DNA from: Persea americana
Taxonomy: Eukaryota; Streptophyta; Magnoliopsida; Laurales; Lauraceae
Length of the DNA stretch: 64,000 nucleotides
NCBI GenBank assembly: GCA_029852735.1
Contig: CM056813.1
Coordinates: 63,607,682 to 63,671,681 of the forward strand
Direction: 5' to 3'
Made by a program: the position numbers and the translations under genes. The notes beneath the pieces are model-generated. The model worked only from the letters and a program-made list of their open reading frames with translations. It had not been told where the DNA came from and ran no database searches. Positions 23,284 through 36,366 of this stretch are shown in pieces (positions within the stretch are counted from its first letter, which is position 1; each line of letters starts with the position of its first letter).

Positions 23284-24709
23284 TATATAATAAAAGACAG
23301 CAGGTAATTCTCTACGAGAGCTACACGTGGCTGCATGTGAATCCCTTGGACAGCGACACGTGGTGCATTTTCAAACTTTTTGCAATGCCAAATTCCGGAA
23401 TTGTCATTCTCATCTAATCTCATCACCTAAGTATCTCAATGCAAATTTAAAATATTCTTCAAATAAGATATTTTTCCCTTCCCTAAAACATAGTGTACAA
23501 TAATAACTTCTCTTTACTTACCTTCAGTGGGCCCCGCATATTATTAAACTATTAAAAAAAAGAATAAATGCTCTTTCGCTATGATTTTAGTGATCGGTTA
23601 ACATGTGTGTATTAAATGTTATTGCATATCAATTTGTGGGACCCTCATGTTAGATCCAAGTTGTAGAAATTTGGGGCACTTTCGTATGCAGTATTTTGCT
23701 ACTTTTTTTCCTATTTTTTCTTTTAGTATTTGGTATAGTTAATCCATTTTGTAATTTGCACGCCATGGATTAATCGTATTTGGGGGTTCATTTGATGAGG
23801 CAAAAGGGCTTCGTTTCCTTTCCCCTTTTTTTGTCCTTTTTTTTTACTTTCTTATTTTTGGGGTGGAAGAATTACTTTTTGTTTTGAGTGGCATGGAAAA
23901 TAGAATCATGTTGGTGGCTTCTGTTTGAAATTTGAAGGGAGGTAATAATGGCTTAAAGCCATTTTATTCTCTTTTCATTATCAATTTGCTTGGAACTAAT
24001 TGGACGTGCTGCCATTTTGTAAGGGAGTGCTCAAGGCGTCTAAAAATAATCCCTCGAATGTCTATATTTGTTTGGGCTTGTAACAAAGTTTGAAAGTGCT
24101 TTGTCAACAAAACTGATAATGATGTATTAGTAAGTGAATTTGAGTTTTTTTAAGTTTTGGTCGAGTCAACTGAGTAATTGAGTCAACCGAGCCTTTTCAA
24201 GACATGTAATCAATCTATCAAATAAACTTCCGGAGATCATCTTCGACAACATTAAAGTAAAGGCAACAGAGATTTATGGGTCAGATAAAGATGCAGTGAT
24301 AATTACATTAGATTAAGTATACTGTTGGATTATTAAAGTGGTTTTCACCTGTTTAAAGAAATGTCCATTGTAACAGCTTATTTTATATTTATTTAATCTA
24401 CGGTAAGAAATGTATACTATTGGATTATTTTATATTGGTTTTCATATGCATTTCACCAACAATTACTTCCTATTTATATTTAAATTTGCTTTCAACTAAA
24501 TTCCCTCTCTCTATCAAATATACACACCCCATGAACGGAAAGGCATAAACATATATGAGGTTCTCAAAAAGATGGTGAACAATCTTGAATTTTCAATATA
24601 ATTGTATTAAATGTAGTTTGTTGGTTATTGGAAGTCTACTTTTAATTTAAAGTAAGTTCTCCTTTGATGGATTAAAGGCTCGCGTTGGGTGCGGGCCCTG
24701 AAGCACTAG
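23284..24709 (+). mobile_element. Helitron-like element 1
   Basis: Starts TATATAATAAAAGACAGCAGG and ends GGGTGCGGGCCCTGAAGCACTAG followed by T. A 3' CTAG preceded by a short GC hairpin, with an AT-rich start and no inverted termini, is the plant non-autonomous Helitron pattern. Its first ~320 bp are closely repeated in the next element, with shared ATTCCGGAATTG, CTCATCTAATCTCATCACCTAA and GTACAATAATAACTTCTCTT. No RepHel protein is encoded. The 5' boundary is defined by homology with element 2. Confidence 0.55.
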
Positions 24710-24713
24710 TTAT

Positions 24714-25862
24714 TATATAATAAAAGACAGCAGGCGATTCTCTGGGAGAGCAACATGTGGCGGCATGGGAATCCCTTGGAGAGCGACATGTGGCGCATCT
24801 TCAAACTTTTTGTAATGCCACATTCCGGAATTGCCCTTCTCATCTAATCTCATCACCTAAAATATCTCAATGCAAATCTAAGATATTCTTGAAATAAGAT
24901 AATTATCTGCTGCCTAAAACACAGCGTACAATAATAACTTCTCTTCAGTTACCTTCAATGGGCCCCAGGTATTATTAAACTAACAAAAAAATAGAATAAT
25001 AAAGGCTCTTTAGCTATGATTTTAGTGATTGGCGAACATGTATGTATTAAATGTTGTTGCATATCAATTTGTAGAACCCTCATGTTAGATCCAAATTGCA
25101 TAAATTTGGGGCAATTTCATAGGCAGTATTTTGCTACATTTTTTCCTATTTGGTATGGTTAATCCATGGGGACCATTGTGGAAGCCAGTTAATTTCAAAA
25201 TCCACACTTAATGTATAATCATTTATATTTACTAATTTAACCAAATAAATTTTCTCTCATGAGTCTCCATCTTTATCATGATTTTTTATTATTATTTATA
25301 TTTACTAATTTAACTAAATAAATCTATGAGCCCCATTATGAAATCCAAGTCTTCTTAATTCCAAACTCACAATTTACAGAGGCCACTTTTTTTTTTATAC
25401 CAACACAGGAAAAGCTTTTCGATATCAGAGTGGGGGCCATTTTCATTGGTTGTATTCTGCTATTTTTTTCTTCTTATTTTCCTTTCAATATTGAGTAACA
25501 TTAATCTATGGGGCCCATTATGGACATTTTTCTACTTCTTTTTCTTTGGATATTTGGTATGATTAATTAATCTATGGGACCCATTGTGGAAGCCAATTAA
25601 TTCCAAATCCACATTTAATTTTGAAATGCCACTCAATTTATGGCTAAGCACAAATATCATAAAATCAAGGTCCTAAAAATTTTACTATTTACTTGATCTT
25701 TCCCTAAATATTTTCAACTACCTAAAAATTCTATAATGAGTTTTCATCTTTATTATAAATTATTTATTAATATTTATTTATAACTTATTTAAATATTTAA
25801 AAATACTTCTAATTAGAAATTTTAATGATTTTTTAATTATGGACGCAGGCCTATTGAACTAG
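24714..25862 (+). mobile_element. Helitron-like element 2 (same family as element 1)
   Basis: Begins with the same TATATAATAAAAGACAGCAGG four bases after the CTAG end of element 1 and ends GACGCAGGCCTATTGAACTAG. It is similar to element 1 over most of its left half and shorter overall (about 1.15 kb). The head-to-tail placement fits Helitron insertion at AT dinucleotides next to an existing 3' end. Confidence 0.55.
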
Positions 25863-27615
25863 TATATATTAAAGCAAATGGGGAGGTGAGCTGTAGAGGG
25901 TGCCACATCATCCTTTCTCAACCTCATGATGCCACATCAGTGTTCTTACGAAAGCCATGTGACATCACAATAATAAAGCTCATCCTTTAATCTCTCTAAT
26001 TCCTAAAATCATTTTGAATTCCCTAAGATTTCTCTTACACCCTTCCTTTTAAATAATCTCAGTCAAATCTCATTTTTATCTCACATAATTGGATGGTGAT
26101 AAGTTTTAAACTCTCCCCTGCAATCTCTCTTATTCATTACTTAATATACATGTTTCCTATTATCTCCTAATTTCTTATCATACTCTTTAAAATTTTAAAT
26201 CTTTCTAAATTCAAATAAGCCCTAACATTAACATAAAATCACCTAACTTGTGGCCACTCAATAGTGGCCCATACAATATATAGATATAAGTGGCATGGAC
26301 TATAATTATAGCTTATACAATAAAACAGTGGCCCGTTTCAATCTAAAATAGTAGGTCCAGGCTTAAGAATGCTATGCCCTGGCCTGGATATGCCCTGTAA
26401 TTGCTTCCAACTATAAACCTGAAAACTATAGATCTAAATTTCAAAGTTATAATGTTAGGGCAACAATAGCTGCACGGGCCTCATTAAGGGACAACAATAT
26501 TCACATTATAATTATGGCCTTATTATTGGGCCCGGATTACCATTGGCCACTCATTAAGGGCATAGTATTTTTAAACCCGAGCCCGGTGTTCTAACTATAA
26601 AATAGTTGCCTGAGTATCTTTAAATTACATGAGTTCATTTTTAATTTTAATTTAATATGAATTTCCAAACTACATTCGGAGATGTTAAAGTTTACGATAT
26701 ATCAAATCACTCTATGTTTAGAAATGTACTTCTCTTTCCTCTTTAGCATTGTTTGGTGATCTTTACTTAATTTTTTTATTCTTTATATTTTGATAAATAA
26801 AATAGATTTTAAGAACTATATATAATATATTTTTCTTTTATATTTACTTTTTCTTAATTATATTTTTAAAAAATATTATATTTTAATACTCTCCTAAAAT
26901 ATTTTCATATGATTTAGACATTGATGAGTGAGATCTTTAATATAATCAAGTGGTGTTCCTTGATTGAAACTTAGGTTGATGATTAATTTTGAGGAAATAT
27001 TATAGATTTTATAAAGGGCCTACTAATAGATTTATAATATTACTTTCATTGTAACATTGAAACTTATGAGTGAATCCTTCTTATAAGATCTTATATGCAG
27101 AAAACACGTTAGTGAGGCCCCTCTTATAAAATCCCATTTGCGAAAAATATGCTTGTGGGCTTATGTCCGATTTAACCAAAACTTGGTCCCACAATAAATT
27201 TATAACATTACTTCATGGAAGATTAAAATTTTATTAGTGAGTCCCTCTTTTAAAATTCTAATGCCAATAAAACATTGGTAAGGTTTAAATTTGATTGAAG
27301 TGAAACTTTGCCCCACCATGAATTCAAGACAATGGATTTTCTAGCGGTGATGTCATAGACTTATATGTATCTCTTATCTTTCATATGAATCAGTTAAAAC
27401 TTAAATCTCTCTAGATTTTATTACCTTTTTTCTAATATATATCTCTTTCATATAGAATCAATTAAAATTAAATTTTTTTTTACATTATCTCGAATTAGCT
27501 ATCTTAATGGACTCCTCCTATCCTAATTGCAATAAAAAAAAAAAAACACAGCCATATCTAAATTTTAATATATTTTTATTTTGAGCCCAGGCTAAGTGCG
27601 GGCCTTTGTTGCTAA
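25863..27615 (+). mobile_element. Helitron-like element 3
   Basis: Begins TATATATTAAAGCAAATGGG directly after the CTAG of element 2 and ends AGTGCGGGCCTTTGTTGCTAA. Its 5' start matches the inverted element at 28144-30456 (GAGGTG, GCTGT and AGGGTGCCAC in order), and the 3' GGGCCTTTG-TGCTA phrase matches that element's other end. It is about 1.75 kb, AT-rich and without a coding sequence. Confidence 0.55.
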
Positions 27616-28143
27616 TTATTATTTATTCTAAAAACCTTGGGATCATCCCTAAGGATGCTCCACTTCAGTGCTTTGCCATAGGATCTCCATTTGTAATTGT
27701 GCACCACAAGTGCATAGCCACTATTGTACTCTACGCCACAGGAAACTTCACTTCTGTGTTCTTCCAGTGTTGGGGGCATTATTTGTGACCTGTGAGATGA
27801 GATGCCCTTTTCACCACTTGCTTCAGCTCTCGGTCCAAGTCTAGTCTTTTGACGTGCCCGTTGGACGTGTATTCTAAAACGATGGCGAGAGTCAGTCTCC
27901 AAATCAATTGCCAAGCAAAAATGAGTGGAAACCTTGAATCTATCTCGGCAAGTGGACGAGAGTCAAATTCCTCTCATGCATCAAATTCTTGTCGGAACAT
28001 AGGGATATTTGCCCTTCACATCAAAGTCTGTGTTTGGTTTCTTTCCCTTCCGGGACTCGAGGAAAATCTTCTCCAAATCATTTTCAGCTCCTAAAACTGG
28101 AAGAGCCAATAGCTATCTGTTTAGAGATCGGTATGTTAGATAA
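27616..28143. other. Unassigned non-repetitive segment between inverted Helitron-like elements
   Basis: The base composition is more balanced than in the flanking elements. Overlapping open frames exist on both strands (plus 27606-27788 and 27849-28094; minus 27914-27612). Neither translation was recognised. It may be a captured or residual gene fragment, but no domain supports that. Confidence 0.3.
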
Positions 28144-30456
28144 CTAGCCACAAAGGCCCGTGAAATGAAAATATGTTGAAATTTAAAAATTCCTTTGAAA
28201 TATTGTCAAGATAAAATAAATATAAAATAAGCTTTTTTCTTATTATCTTTGAATATTAATTTTTTTCCTATGTACGAAAGTAAATATAAAATGAAGTAAA
28301 TTTACATAACACAACAACCCTTTGAATTTAAATGCATTGACCATTACGACCATCTCACTTATGGATATATTAAATATATATATACATGTCCAGATCATCT
28401 ATCCATAAAATAAGTCCTACTATTTTCAAATAAAATAAAATAAAGTGTCCCACCATTTAAAGATCATGTGAGGGAAAGAACAAAATAATAAACAATTAAT
28501 TATAAGTAATATACTCTAGCATTGCAACTATAAAGTATGTATATTTATGGTAAGCATCCATTAAATACAAAATTTAGGATTAGAAATTAAATACATAAAG
28601 CAGTAGGAAGGTCTGGATCGGACACAGAATCAAATATAATTTTTTTTAAAAAGATTAATCCACTTGAGGAAAAAAAACTAAAACCTCACCATTATGATCA
28701 AATCAAATGAAAGCCAATTGCTGGAAAGTTGTAGTCATCAGTAAGATGACAAATCATCTCCCTAGCATGACCATAAAAAATACAAGAAATGTGCATATTG
28801 CAAGAAAAGAAAAAATAAAAATAAAAACATGCAAGAAAGGATAACCTTTCTCCATGGTGATCTAACTGTAGGGAATACAAGAAAGAAAAATGTAAGTATT
28901 TTTTTTATTATAAAAATGCAAGCATTAGAAACTAATGAGTCTATTAAAAGGTGCATGAGAAGGAGAGATGGAGACCTTTGTTGCCAATGATGAAGAGAGA
29001 AAGGATAGATCAAGCGAGGGGAAGAAGATAAGGAAAGTAGAGAGCTACATCTCGATGAAATAGGGTTGGATATAAGATACCATGAGATACATTTGAAATG
29101 CGGTTGGATATGACTATAGAAATACACATTTCATATTGGACTATTTGAAATTTCAAAGCGAGGAAAAGATTTGTACATGAGATTGTGATTTTCATCTGAC
29201 TCTATTTGAAATAAACTCAAAAGTGTCACCACAATGAACCTACAATCGAGATCTCTCCAGTTCCCAGTGGGTTCAGGATAGCAAAAGTAAGGCCTGCAAA
29301 ACATATTTAACATGTGACTCATTGATGATTGAAAATATAAGGAAAAGAACACAAACCGGATGGATCTCCATCTACTAAAAATAACTAAAAGAAAGGGATA
29401 AAAAAATTAACATATTTGATCCATCAGTGGGGGCCACCCTTGAAATGTTTTTAACATGTGGGACCCACTGATGGCTCTGCATCCAAAAAGGAAAAAGGGA
29501 AGATAAGAAGAAAGGAAATGGAAATCAAATGATTTCATCCTCAATGGGCCACACCCAACATCTGGATTTATGGTGATTGAATAGTTGGCCCCCACAGATG
29601 ATTGATAGTATGAGAAAAAAATTGCAAGAGAGGGGGGCGGACAGGTGTAAGAGAAGGAAAAAAACATAAAAGATGTACATTGCATGGGATAAGTGTACAT
29701 GGACATAGATATAAGTCATCATCATAGTATGTTTCCAATTGTTCTAACTCATGCACACACAGATCACATCCTAACAATTATCAAAGAAATTAAGCTTGTG
29801 TATGCTACCGACCCAATCTGATTGCCCACTACGGATACATACTAACCTAGAAAACTAATATCTATGCATAATCCATGAGTGGTTCCCACTGTAGAAATAA
29901 GTTAAATGCGCCGGGCCCACTAATTGATTTGCATCCATTAAGAAACCAAACAACAGCCAATAGGCTTGCCTCCCTCCATCAGTGGGGCCCACTCTAAAAA
30001 AAGGAGTTCAAGAGAAGGCCATTGGGATTTCATCCAATACTGGAGTCTAATCTTGAAATATATTTAATACGAACCGGTACCTACTACTGGATCCATCCAT
30101 TTAGGGGAAATAATTGAAAGGAGAGTAAAGGAGCAACAGTTTGGATTTCATTCATCGGTAGGGCCCACAAAATATATTTAACATGGGACCCATTGATGAT
30201 TGAAAATATAAGGAAAAGAAAACAAACCGACTGTAAAGATTTGCTTATAATTTGGATAATAGCAAGAAATAGAACTCAAATTCAAATGTTGGTAAAAATC
30301 TCTTATGAAAGAGGTTTTAGGAGAGAAAGATCAGCCCAAAGTGAGGTGGTACTTAAAACAATGTGGGTTTTTTGTGTATATTTCTTTAAAAGGAGAACTC
30401 ATGGTTGCTGGGGTGGCACCCTTCACAGCCCACCTCCCTCTTTGCTTTAATATATA
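28144..30456 (-). mobile_element. Helitron-like element 4, inverted relative of element 3
   Basis: On the minus strand it starts TATATATTAAAGCAAAGAGG near 30456, continues through GAGGTGGGCTGTGAAGGGTG, and ends CACGGGCCTTTGTGGCTAG at 28144. Both ends match element 3 in sequence and order, so element 4 is the same family in the opposite orientation. It is about 2.3 kb, with no RepHel coding sequence. The short open frames inside it (28.7-30.45 kb) are not credited as genes. Confidence 0.55.
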
Positions 30457-32990
30457 TAAAGGTTAAATTGGTTGTTAGAGATTTTAGGGAGTCTGAATTT
30501 TAAATAATTCTTTATTACGTCTTCTCCTTATTATTTAAATTGAGATCATTTTTCAATTGAATGGTATTGTGATATTATGTTAATTGAATGGTATTGTGAG
30601 AATATGGTAATGCATTGAATCTTTAAAAATCTTTACTATCAAGCATCAACAATTTTGAGTCGTGAAATTTTCTCATAAGGAGCACCAGCATGTGGATGTC
30701 TCAATTTAGACATTATAAGGCCATGTTTTTCTAGTTGTTTTTACATTGAGAGTAATGGAAAGTGGAAAAGCTTTCCGTGGCATTGAAAGTTTCACATTTG
30801 GTGGGGGAAAAGCGAAGAAATGAACTTTTCTTTTTCACAATTCTATGGAAAACTGTTTTTGATGGGGTTGGACTTGATTTTCTAAGTAAAATGGAAATTT
30901 CTTTACACATAACCTATATTCCGCACAAACGTGTGAAGAAGTGGGGCCCTCATAAAAACTGAGGGACCCCATGGCACCCGCCTTCACAGCTTAGATGATC
31001 ACACGCAGTGATGTTCCCAGGAGAAAATCCCCCCATCTTTGTTTCTAGAAGGAACCAAACTTTTCAGAGACTCTGTTTATGCCATTGATGATTTACCGAC
31101 CCATGACCATCTGCGCTGTTCTCTGCAGTCTGCAGCCTCTGCATGTGCTTTATAACGTAGCCATAAGGAGAGGTAAATAAATCACAGACCGTATGGTGCA
31201 CAAGAACAAAATTTATGGTCATTTAATGTGGTTTTCATCTTCAATCAAGGAACTTTATGTTATATAACATGACAACCGTATCCATCGATATTTATCGGTT
31301 CCATTCTGGCCCAGATGTGGTTGTGGCAGAGCCGCAGTGGTAGATGTGAATGAATTAGGACCATCTATGTGGTTACCATTTCATGAATGCATGATGGTTA
31401 CGAAACCACATTCATATCACAATCCTGACATCATGGGGTCCAGATACTCGTGTCTCACCCGCCTGGTATGGGCACAATTAGTAGATTTGAGGGTTCCTTG
31501 CTGCCCTTGAAATATGGATTCTTCATTGAGGATTTCATGCCCATATCATTGGGCTTTCAATGTGTATTGCTGATAATTAAATCGATGTATAAATCAACAA
31601 GAGTGAGGATTTTTGCTGACCCAATTCTTCAGAGTTTACAATTCCTAAATGTAGGATTTTTATGACTATGCGGAAAATCAGTGAGAAATTTCCGAAGATT
31701 TGATTGCCAAACTTGACCTAAAAGACGTTAAACTTCAGCGTGTATGCCCAACTACTTAAGATCCAAACCGCTTAAAACGAATGCATTCCCTTAAATGCAA
31801 TCTCTCCACATTTCATGTGAGCAACTCAAAACAAATCAACGTCAATTGGGGTAAAATTTGCGACTACTCATCAACACACTCAAGGTTGGGTAATGTATTT
31901 TTTTAATTATTAAATCATGGTGCTGGCATCTTAGCTTCATATTCATCCTCCAGGGATCGATCCCCGTGTCCACAAGTTAAAATAGACCAGTAACCTAACT
32001 AGCATGAAAATAAAAATTGAGCCAACTCATACAAAGAAAGGGCTCTCATTTTTAGCAACTCGGATATTCAATAAATTGGTCCCCTATGGAGTCTCACTCT
32101 CCTCACTAATGGAAGCATCAACGAGACATTCAGAAAACTTTGGACTGGTCATTTCAACCTGCCAACCCAACCAAAACTGGCCTCAGTTAGGGTGGTGTTC
32201 ATAGTACATACTGGTAGCAACCCCTCAATTGCCATGTTAATTTCTTAGAGCAAACTTCGTGTGAAATCGGTCTCAAATTTCCAATGGCAGAGATTGGAAA
32301 TAGCTTGATATAAGTCCAATATTTCATTCCATTTTTGGCTCTGACTGATCAGATCCGTGAATTTGATATTTCAATAACCTGAACATCCGATTCCATAGCG
32401 TTATATTACACACATTATGTCACATGGAAAATACATTCAATTCTACAGTGCAGCCGGTTATCTTCTCATGACTCCTCATGTTTCTTGAGGCTTTACTAAT
32501 AAGTTAGGGGTCTAATTACATATATGGGTCAGACCGTCGGAGTATAGGGTCAATGCGCTCAAACCGCATAACCCGCCTAACCTGTTTAAATGGGCTCCAT
32601 AAGGTCAACCACGCATCTAAACCCATTTAAGTAATTCAGTGGTTTAATATTTTGGTACTTGTAATAGTATATTTTATACAGATTGACCCGAGTTTGTGTT
32701 GGGCTTTTTTCGGCCTGCAGTTCAAGTCAAATATAGGCTTAATATTTGAGATTAATTGGGTTTGACCCAACCTTCTAAAATTAAGGTCAGGTTAAAAAGG
32801 TGGACCCCATTGAATACAGATTATATATGGGTCGGGCTTGGGATGAAGTTCCTCAACCTGGTTTTTAGAAAGGGTCAAACTTCAACCCGTCGATAACCTT
32901 TGTTGACCTGACCCGTTGGTGTCGGCCCCAACCTACTTACTAGATTTTGTGTGGGGTCCATCTTGTTAAACATAGCTTCATAATAAAGGG
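30457..32990. other. Intergenic stretch, no gene recognised
   Basis: Contains a ~38-bp imperfect tandem duplication at about 30555-30606 (AATTGAATGGTATTGTGA twice). A stretch at 32510-32950 is rich in GGGTC/GACCC phrases and looks like degraded repeat. No exon or RNA gene was recognised. Confidence 0.4.
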
Positions 32991-32999
32991 AACGTGGAT

Positions 33000-33350
33000 G
33001 TCGGATCCTCTAAAAGATTTCAACCGTTGAGCCTATGTTCCTTTTCAACCGTTTTGACGGTTGGTGACAAGAACCTGAGAAATTCTCAAGCCAGAAAAAG
33101 AAAAGGCCACCTTCTGCTTCTCCTTCTCCTTCTCCTTCTCCATCCATTCCCTCATCAAAAACAGAAATGCTGCAGCTGCATGCAACTTCCTGGTTGGTTA
33201 GGATTCTAAGAAGCCTCTGAGAGAGGGAGTGGATTTGGGATTCTCATTGCCATTGCATTTCCATCCATCTCCCTCTTCGAACCCCAATCCCTCTAAATCC
33301 TGATTAACATTACGTATAACAGGATAATTACTCTTGTCTCTTTGTTTCAG
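33000..33350 (+). promoter_or_regulatory. Probable 5' UTR exon of the DUF569 gene
   Basis: GC-richer than its surroundings and lacking a sustained frame, with a (CTTCTC)n hexanucleotide run at about 33112-33140 as often seen in plant leaders. It ends TTTCAG|GTATGC at 33350/33351, a good donor context. The next acceptor-like signals lie just upstream of the ATG at 34992, giving a 5' UTR intron of about 1.6 kb. This is inferred from position and signals only. Confidence 0.35.
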
Positions 33351-33481
33351 GTATGCTCCCATCTTTTCTAGTGACTTGATCTCCACGCGTATAGGGTTTG
33401 ATTTGCTTGTTTTTCTGATTGCTTTATGTTGAATTCATTTGGCTATTTTCGGAATCTTTCAATTTGATGTTGTTAAAATGC

Positions 33482-33490
<9 letters not shown>

Positions 33491-33550
<60 letters not shown>
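33491..33550. repeat. (AG)n microsatellite
   Basis: About 30 uninterrupted AG units directly follow a short (AC)n tract, inside the presumed 5' UTR intron of the DUF569 gene. Such tracts are usually length-polymorphic. Confidence 0.95.
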
Positions 33551-33555
<5 letters not shown>

Positions 33556-33793
33556 TACACATATGTGGCAAAATTTCTATTAGATTAGTATAGGGTATAT
33601 TTGTTTGCATAAAATACATTTGAATTCATTGTCATATGGGCCCCATTGAAGGATTATTAAAGAAGTGAGGGGTGAAGGATACAATATGAGGAGTGAAGGA
33701 TATAAGGTGGAGATGTAGATGGGACAGTGATTTTCTTGAGTATTGAATTTCTTAGGTGATGGATGGGTATTCATTTTTCTTGATTCAATTATT

Positions 33794-34025
33794 TATATAT
33801 TAAAGCCGAGGGTTTGGTATTCAATTTTGACATGATCTTTTTCATTTTTTTTTCTTCATTGAGAGATTTGATCAACTCATCACCTATAGCCTTTTAAATC
33901 AAATCAATCTAACCACTGCACCACACAACTTAGGTTCAATTCATTATTTTTATAAAAAAATCTCAAAAATTGGTAGATAGAACGGGGACCCTAGCCACAT
34001 GTGTTATGTTCGTGCTTAGCACTAG
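33794..34025 (+). mobile_element. Short Helitron-like element 5
   Basis: Starts TATATATTAAAGCCGAGGG, as in element 3, and ends TTCGTGCTTAGCACTAG followed by T. The end includes the GTGCTTAGCAC stem-loop immediately before the CTAG terminus. At 232 bp it would be a heavily deleted non-autonomous copy. Its terminus was then copied into the tandem array that follows. Confidence 0.45.
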
Positions 34026-34213
34026 TTATTGTGCTAGTGTCTATTAAAGGAGAGGTTATTTGATAGTTATTTTTGGATGTTTACCTTTGTATTTAGCACT
34101 AGTTATTGTGCTAGTGTCTATTAAAGGAGAGGTTATTTGATAGTTATTGTGCTAGTGTCTATTAAAGGAGAGGTTATTCGATAGTTATTTTTGGATGTTT
34201 ACCTTTGTTTCTT
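34016..34213. repeat. Tandem array seeded on a Helitron-like terminus (77-bp unit)
   Basis: Units start TTAGCACTAGTTATTGTGCTAG at 34016 and 34093 (period 77), followed by a shortened third unit from about 34141. Each carries TCTATTAAAGGAGAGGTTAT and GATAGTTAT. The unit start is itself a palindrome (CACTAG...CTAGTG). It lies in the presumed 5' UTR intron of the DUF569 gene. Confidence 0.8.
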
Positions 34214-34991
34214 CATTTTTAACTGCATTTAGAAATGTAATCCTAGGTATTCAATTACTTGTAACAAACAGGCCCATTGGATATCTTGGTCTGTTTCTAT
34301 TTGATATTTTTCAGAAAGTTTGAGGAAGGGAAAAAGTATTTGATTCTATTTCTGGGTTCTGTTCATTTTGTGAATTTTTTTCTTCCTTTATTTCTCTAGG
34401 TTGTGTTTGGTCTGAATGGCCCTGTTCCATGTAAGAAGATTTTTTTTCCCTTCTGATTTATGTTTCTGCTTTGTTTCATTTTTTCAGACATTTAGGGCCT
34501 CTTTGCCTACTTTGTATTGAATTCCCAGTAATTACCAGTAAACTGCGTCCAAACTCCTAATAAAGAAGTATTATAAGTTAGAGATGTAGATGCATGGGAC
34601 CCTTATTTTCCTTGGCTATGATTTACTGGGGTTATGGATCAGCAATTGTTTGTTTCCTATCAAAGAGGAGACTATCATGGCACTTGTAGATCTTCACCTT
34701 AATTTCTTTAATATGAACTCCTTTGAGAGGAAGGCATTACTTAAATTCCTAAGCACTTATAACATGATCAAACAACAAGCCCCAATAATTTGTGAACAAT
34801 GATAGAAGATCCAATTCGGCTTTCTGTGTGTGGGATTTATTATACTTGACATTTCCATTTTCTTCATATTGCTTTGCTTAACTGAAAAATGAAAATTCTT
34901 AGTATGTCTTCTGACCTGCATTCTTATACATTCCTGCTAGTTGCCGCATTGGGTGTTATAGCTCTGCTTCTCCGTCATCTATACATAAGAC

Positions 34992-36366
34992 ATGGAGCTC
35001 TTTCACAGAGCTAAGACCGTCCGGCTTCGAAGTCACCATGACAAGTATCTACTTGCAGACGATGATGGAGAATCAGTTAACCAAGAACGCAAAGGCGCAT
35101 CCAAAAGAGCAAGATGGTCTGTGGAATTTGTTGAGGACAGTAATGTCTTGCGCCTTAGTAGCTGCTATGGTAAATATCTGACTGCATCAAACTCGCAATT
35201 CCTTCTTGGAGTGACGGGTAAGAAAGTCATCCAGACTATTCCTAAAAGGTTGGATTCATCTGTTGAATGGGAGCCTATCAGAGAAGGTTCACTGGTTAGA
35301 CTTAGAACCAGGTACGGCCATTTCCTGCGTGCAAATGGCGGTCTACCACCATTGCGGAACTCTATAACGCACGACATTCCTCATAGAACCTCACATCAAG
35401 ATTGGGTGCTTTGGGAGGTTGATATTGTTGAATTCCAAGTAGATCCACCGAGACAATTGCCCTTGGTTGATTCACAGGCATCTGAAGCTGACTTAGGTTT
35501 GATGACATCAGAGATGATGTCAACAAATATATCTAAATTGGAGGTTTGTGCTATTTGTTTCCAACTGTTTTCATTCTAGGACTTGCATATGTGATTTTAT
35601 CTAAATGAACCTTAAACCACAAGCAGTTCGGACATTTTGGTGAAATGGCACATTTGGAGCAGTTGGATGGTGTTGTCCACCGCCCAAACCATTGCCATCA
35701 CAAATTAGTGATAATGATTTGGGTTAGAAAAGTTGGGGAAAAGGTACACCATCCTTGTGCAGGAGTCCTGTAGGTGAATGTCCTACTTTGGTAGACAGTC
35801 AAGATTGAAAACCTGCACCATCGTTGTGTAGGAGTCCCATAGGTGAAAATTTAAACCATATAGGTGCCAATTTTTACTTCCTGACACAGAGTGGGCCGAA
35901 TATTCGCCCCATTATTTTGAAACATTGCAAACTGACTGTTACAACGAGTACGCACTTTTGTGTTTCTTACATGGGCTTTTGAAGTTTTGAAGAAGTTGGT
36001 CCTGAGTGTCTTGTTTCCTTTCAACTCTAACAATACTGGCTCTTTTTAATGTTTTGTGTTGTGTTGCAGTCATCTGATTCTTTTACTATTGGTTCACCAC
36101 CCAAGACAGATGGAAGGAGTATCTACTTCATGATTGGAGATGACAGAGGTAACGTAGACAATGATTCTGAGGAGCTTTTCTTCACTTTCAAGGGAGCCAG
36201 CGTAGAAGAATTGACCCATAAGTTAGAGGAGGAAACAGGGCTGGAAGATATCGTTGTGTGTTCTCGCAATCCTTTGAATGGAATGTTATATCCCCTTCGG
36301 CTGCATCTTCCTCCAAACAATGCCACAATGCATATTGTAGTAGTCAGATCATCATCCGAAGGTTAG
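34992..36366 (+). CDS. DUF569 domain protein (fascin-like beta-trefoil, plant-specific)
   Basis: Exon 1 is 34992-35543 and exon 2 is 36070-36366, with a 526-bp phase-0 GT-AG intron. Joined, they give 282 residues. Residues 1-~145 form the DUF569/actin-cross-linking-like beta-trefoil. It starts MELFHRAKTVRLRSHHDKYL and repeats the trefoil pattern (RLSSCYGKYLTAS, RLRTRYGHFLRANGG), ending HQDWVLWEVD. Exon 2 carries the second conserved block found in this family: GRSIYFMIGDDRGNV, ELFFTFKGASVEELTHKLEE, TGLEDIVVCSRNPLNGMLYP and LHLPPNNATMHIVVVRSSSE. The biochemical role of the family is unknown; an actin or ligand-binding role is only suggested by the fold. An alternative donor at 36362 (AAG|GTTAGT) could join an exon at 36580-36755, replacing the last residues with a 59-residue tail and giving 339 residues. 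The shorter form matches the usual family length better. Confidence 0.88.
35544..36069 (+). other. Intron 1 of the DUF569 gene
   Basis: Starts GTTTGTGC and ends TGTTGCAG, phase 0. It contains two diverged copies of a phrase with CACCAT, TTGTG, AGGAGTCC and ATAGGTGAA/GTAGGTGAA at about 35747-35780 and 35817-35848. Confidence 0.85.
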
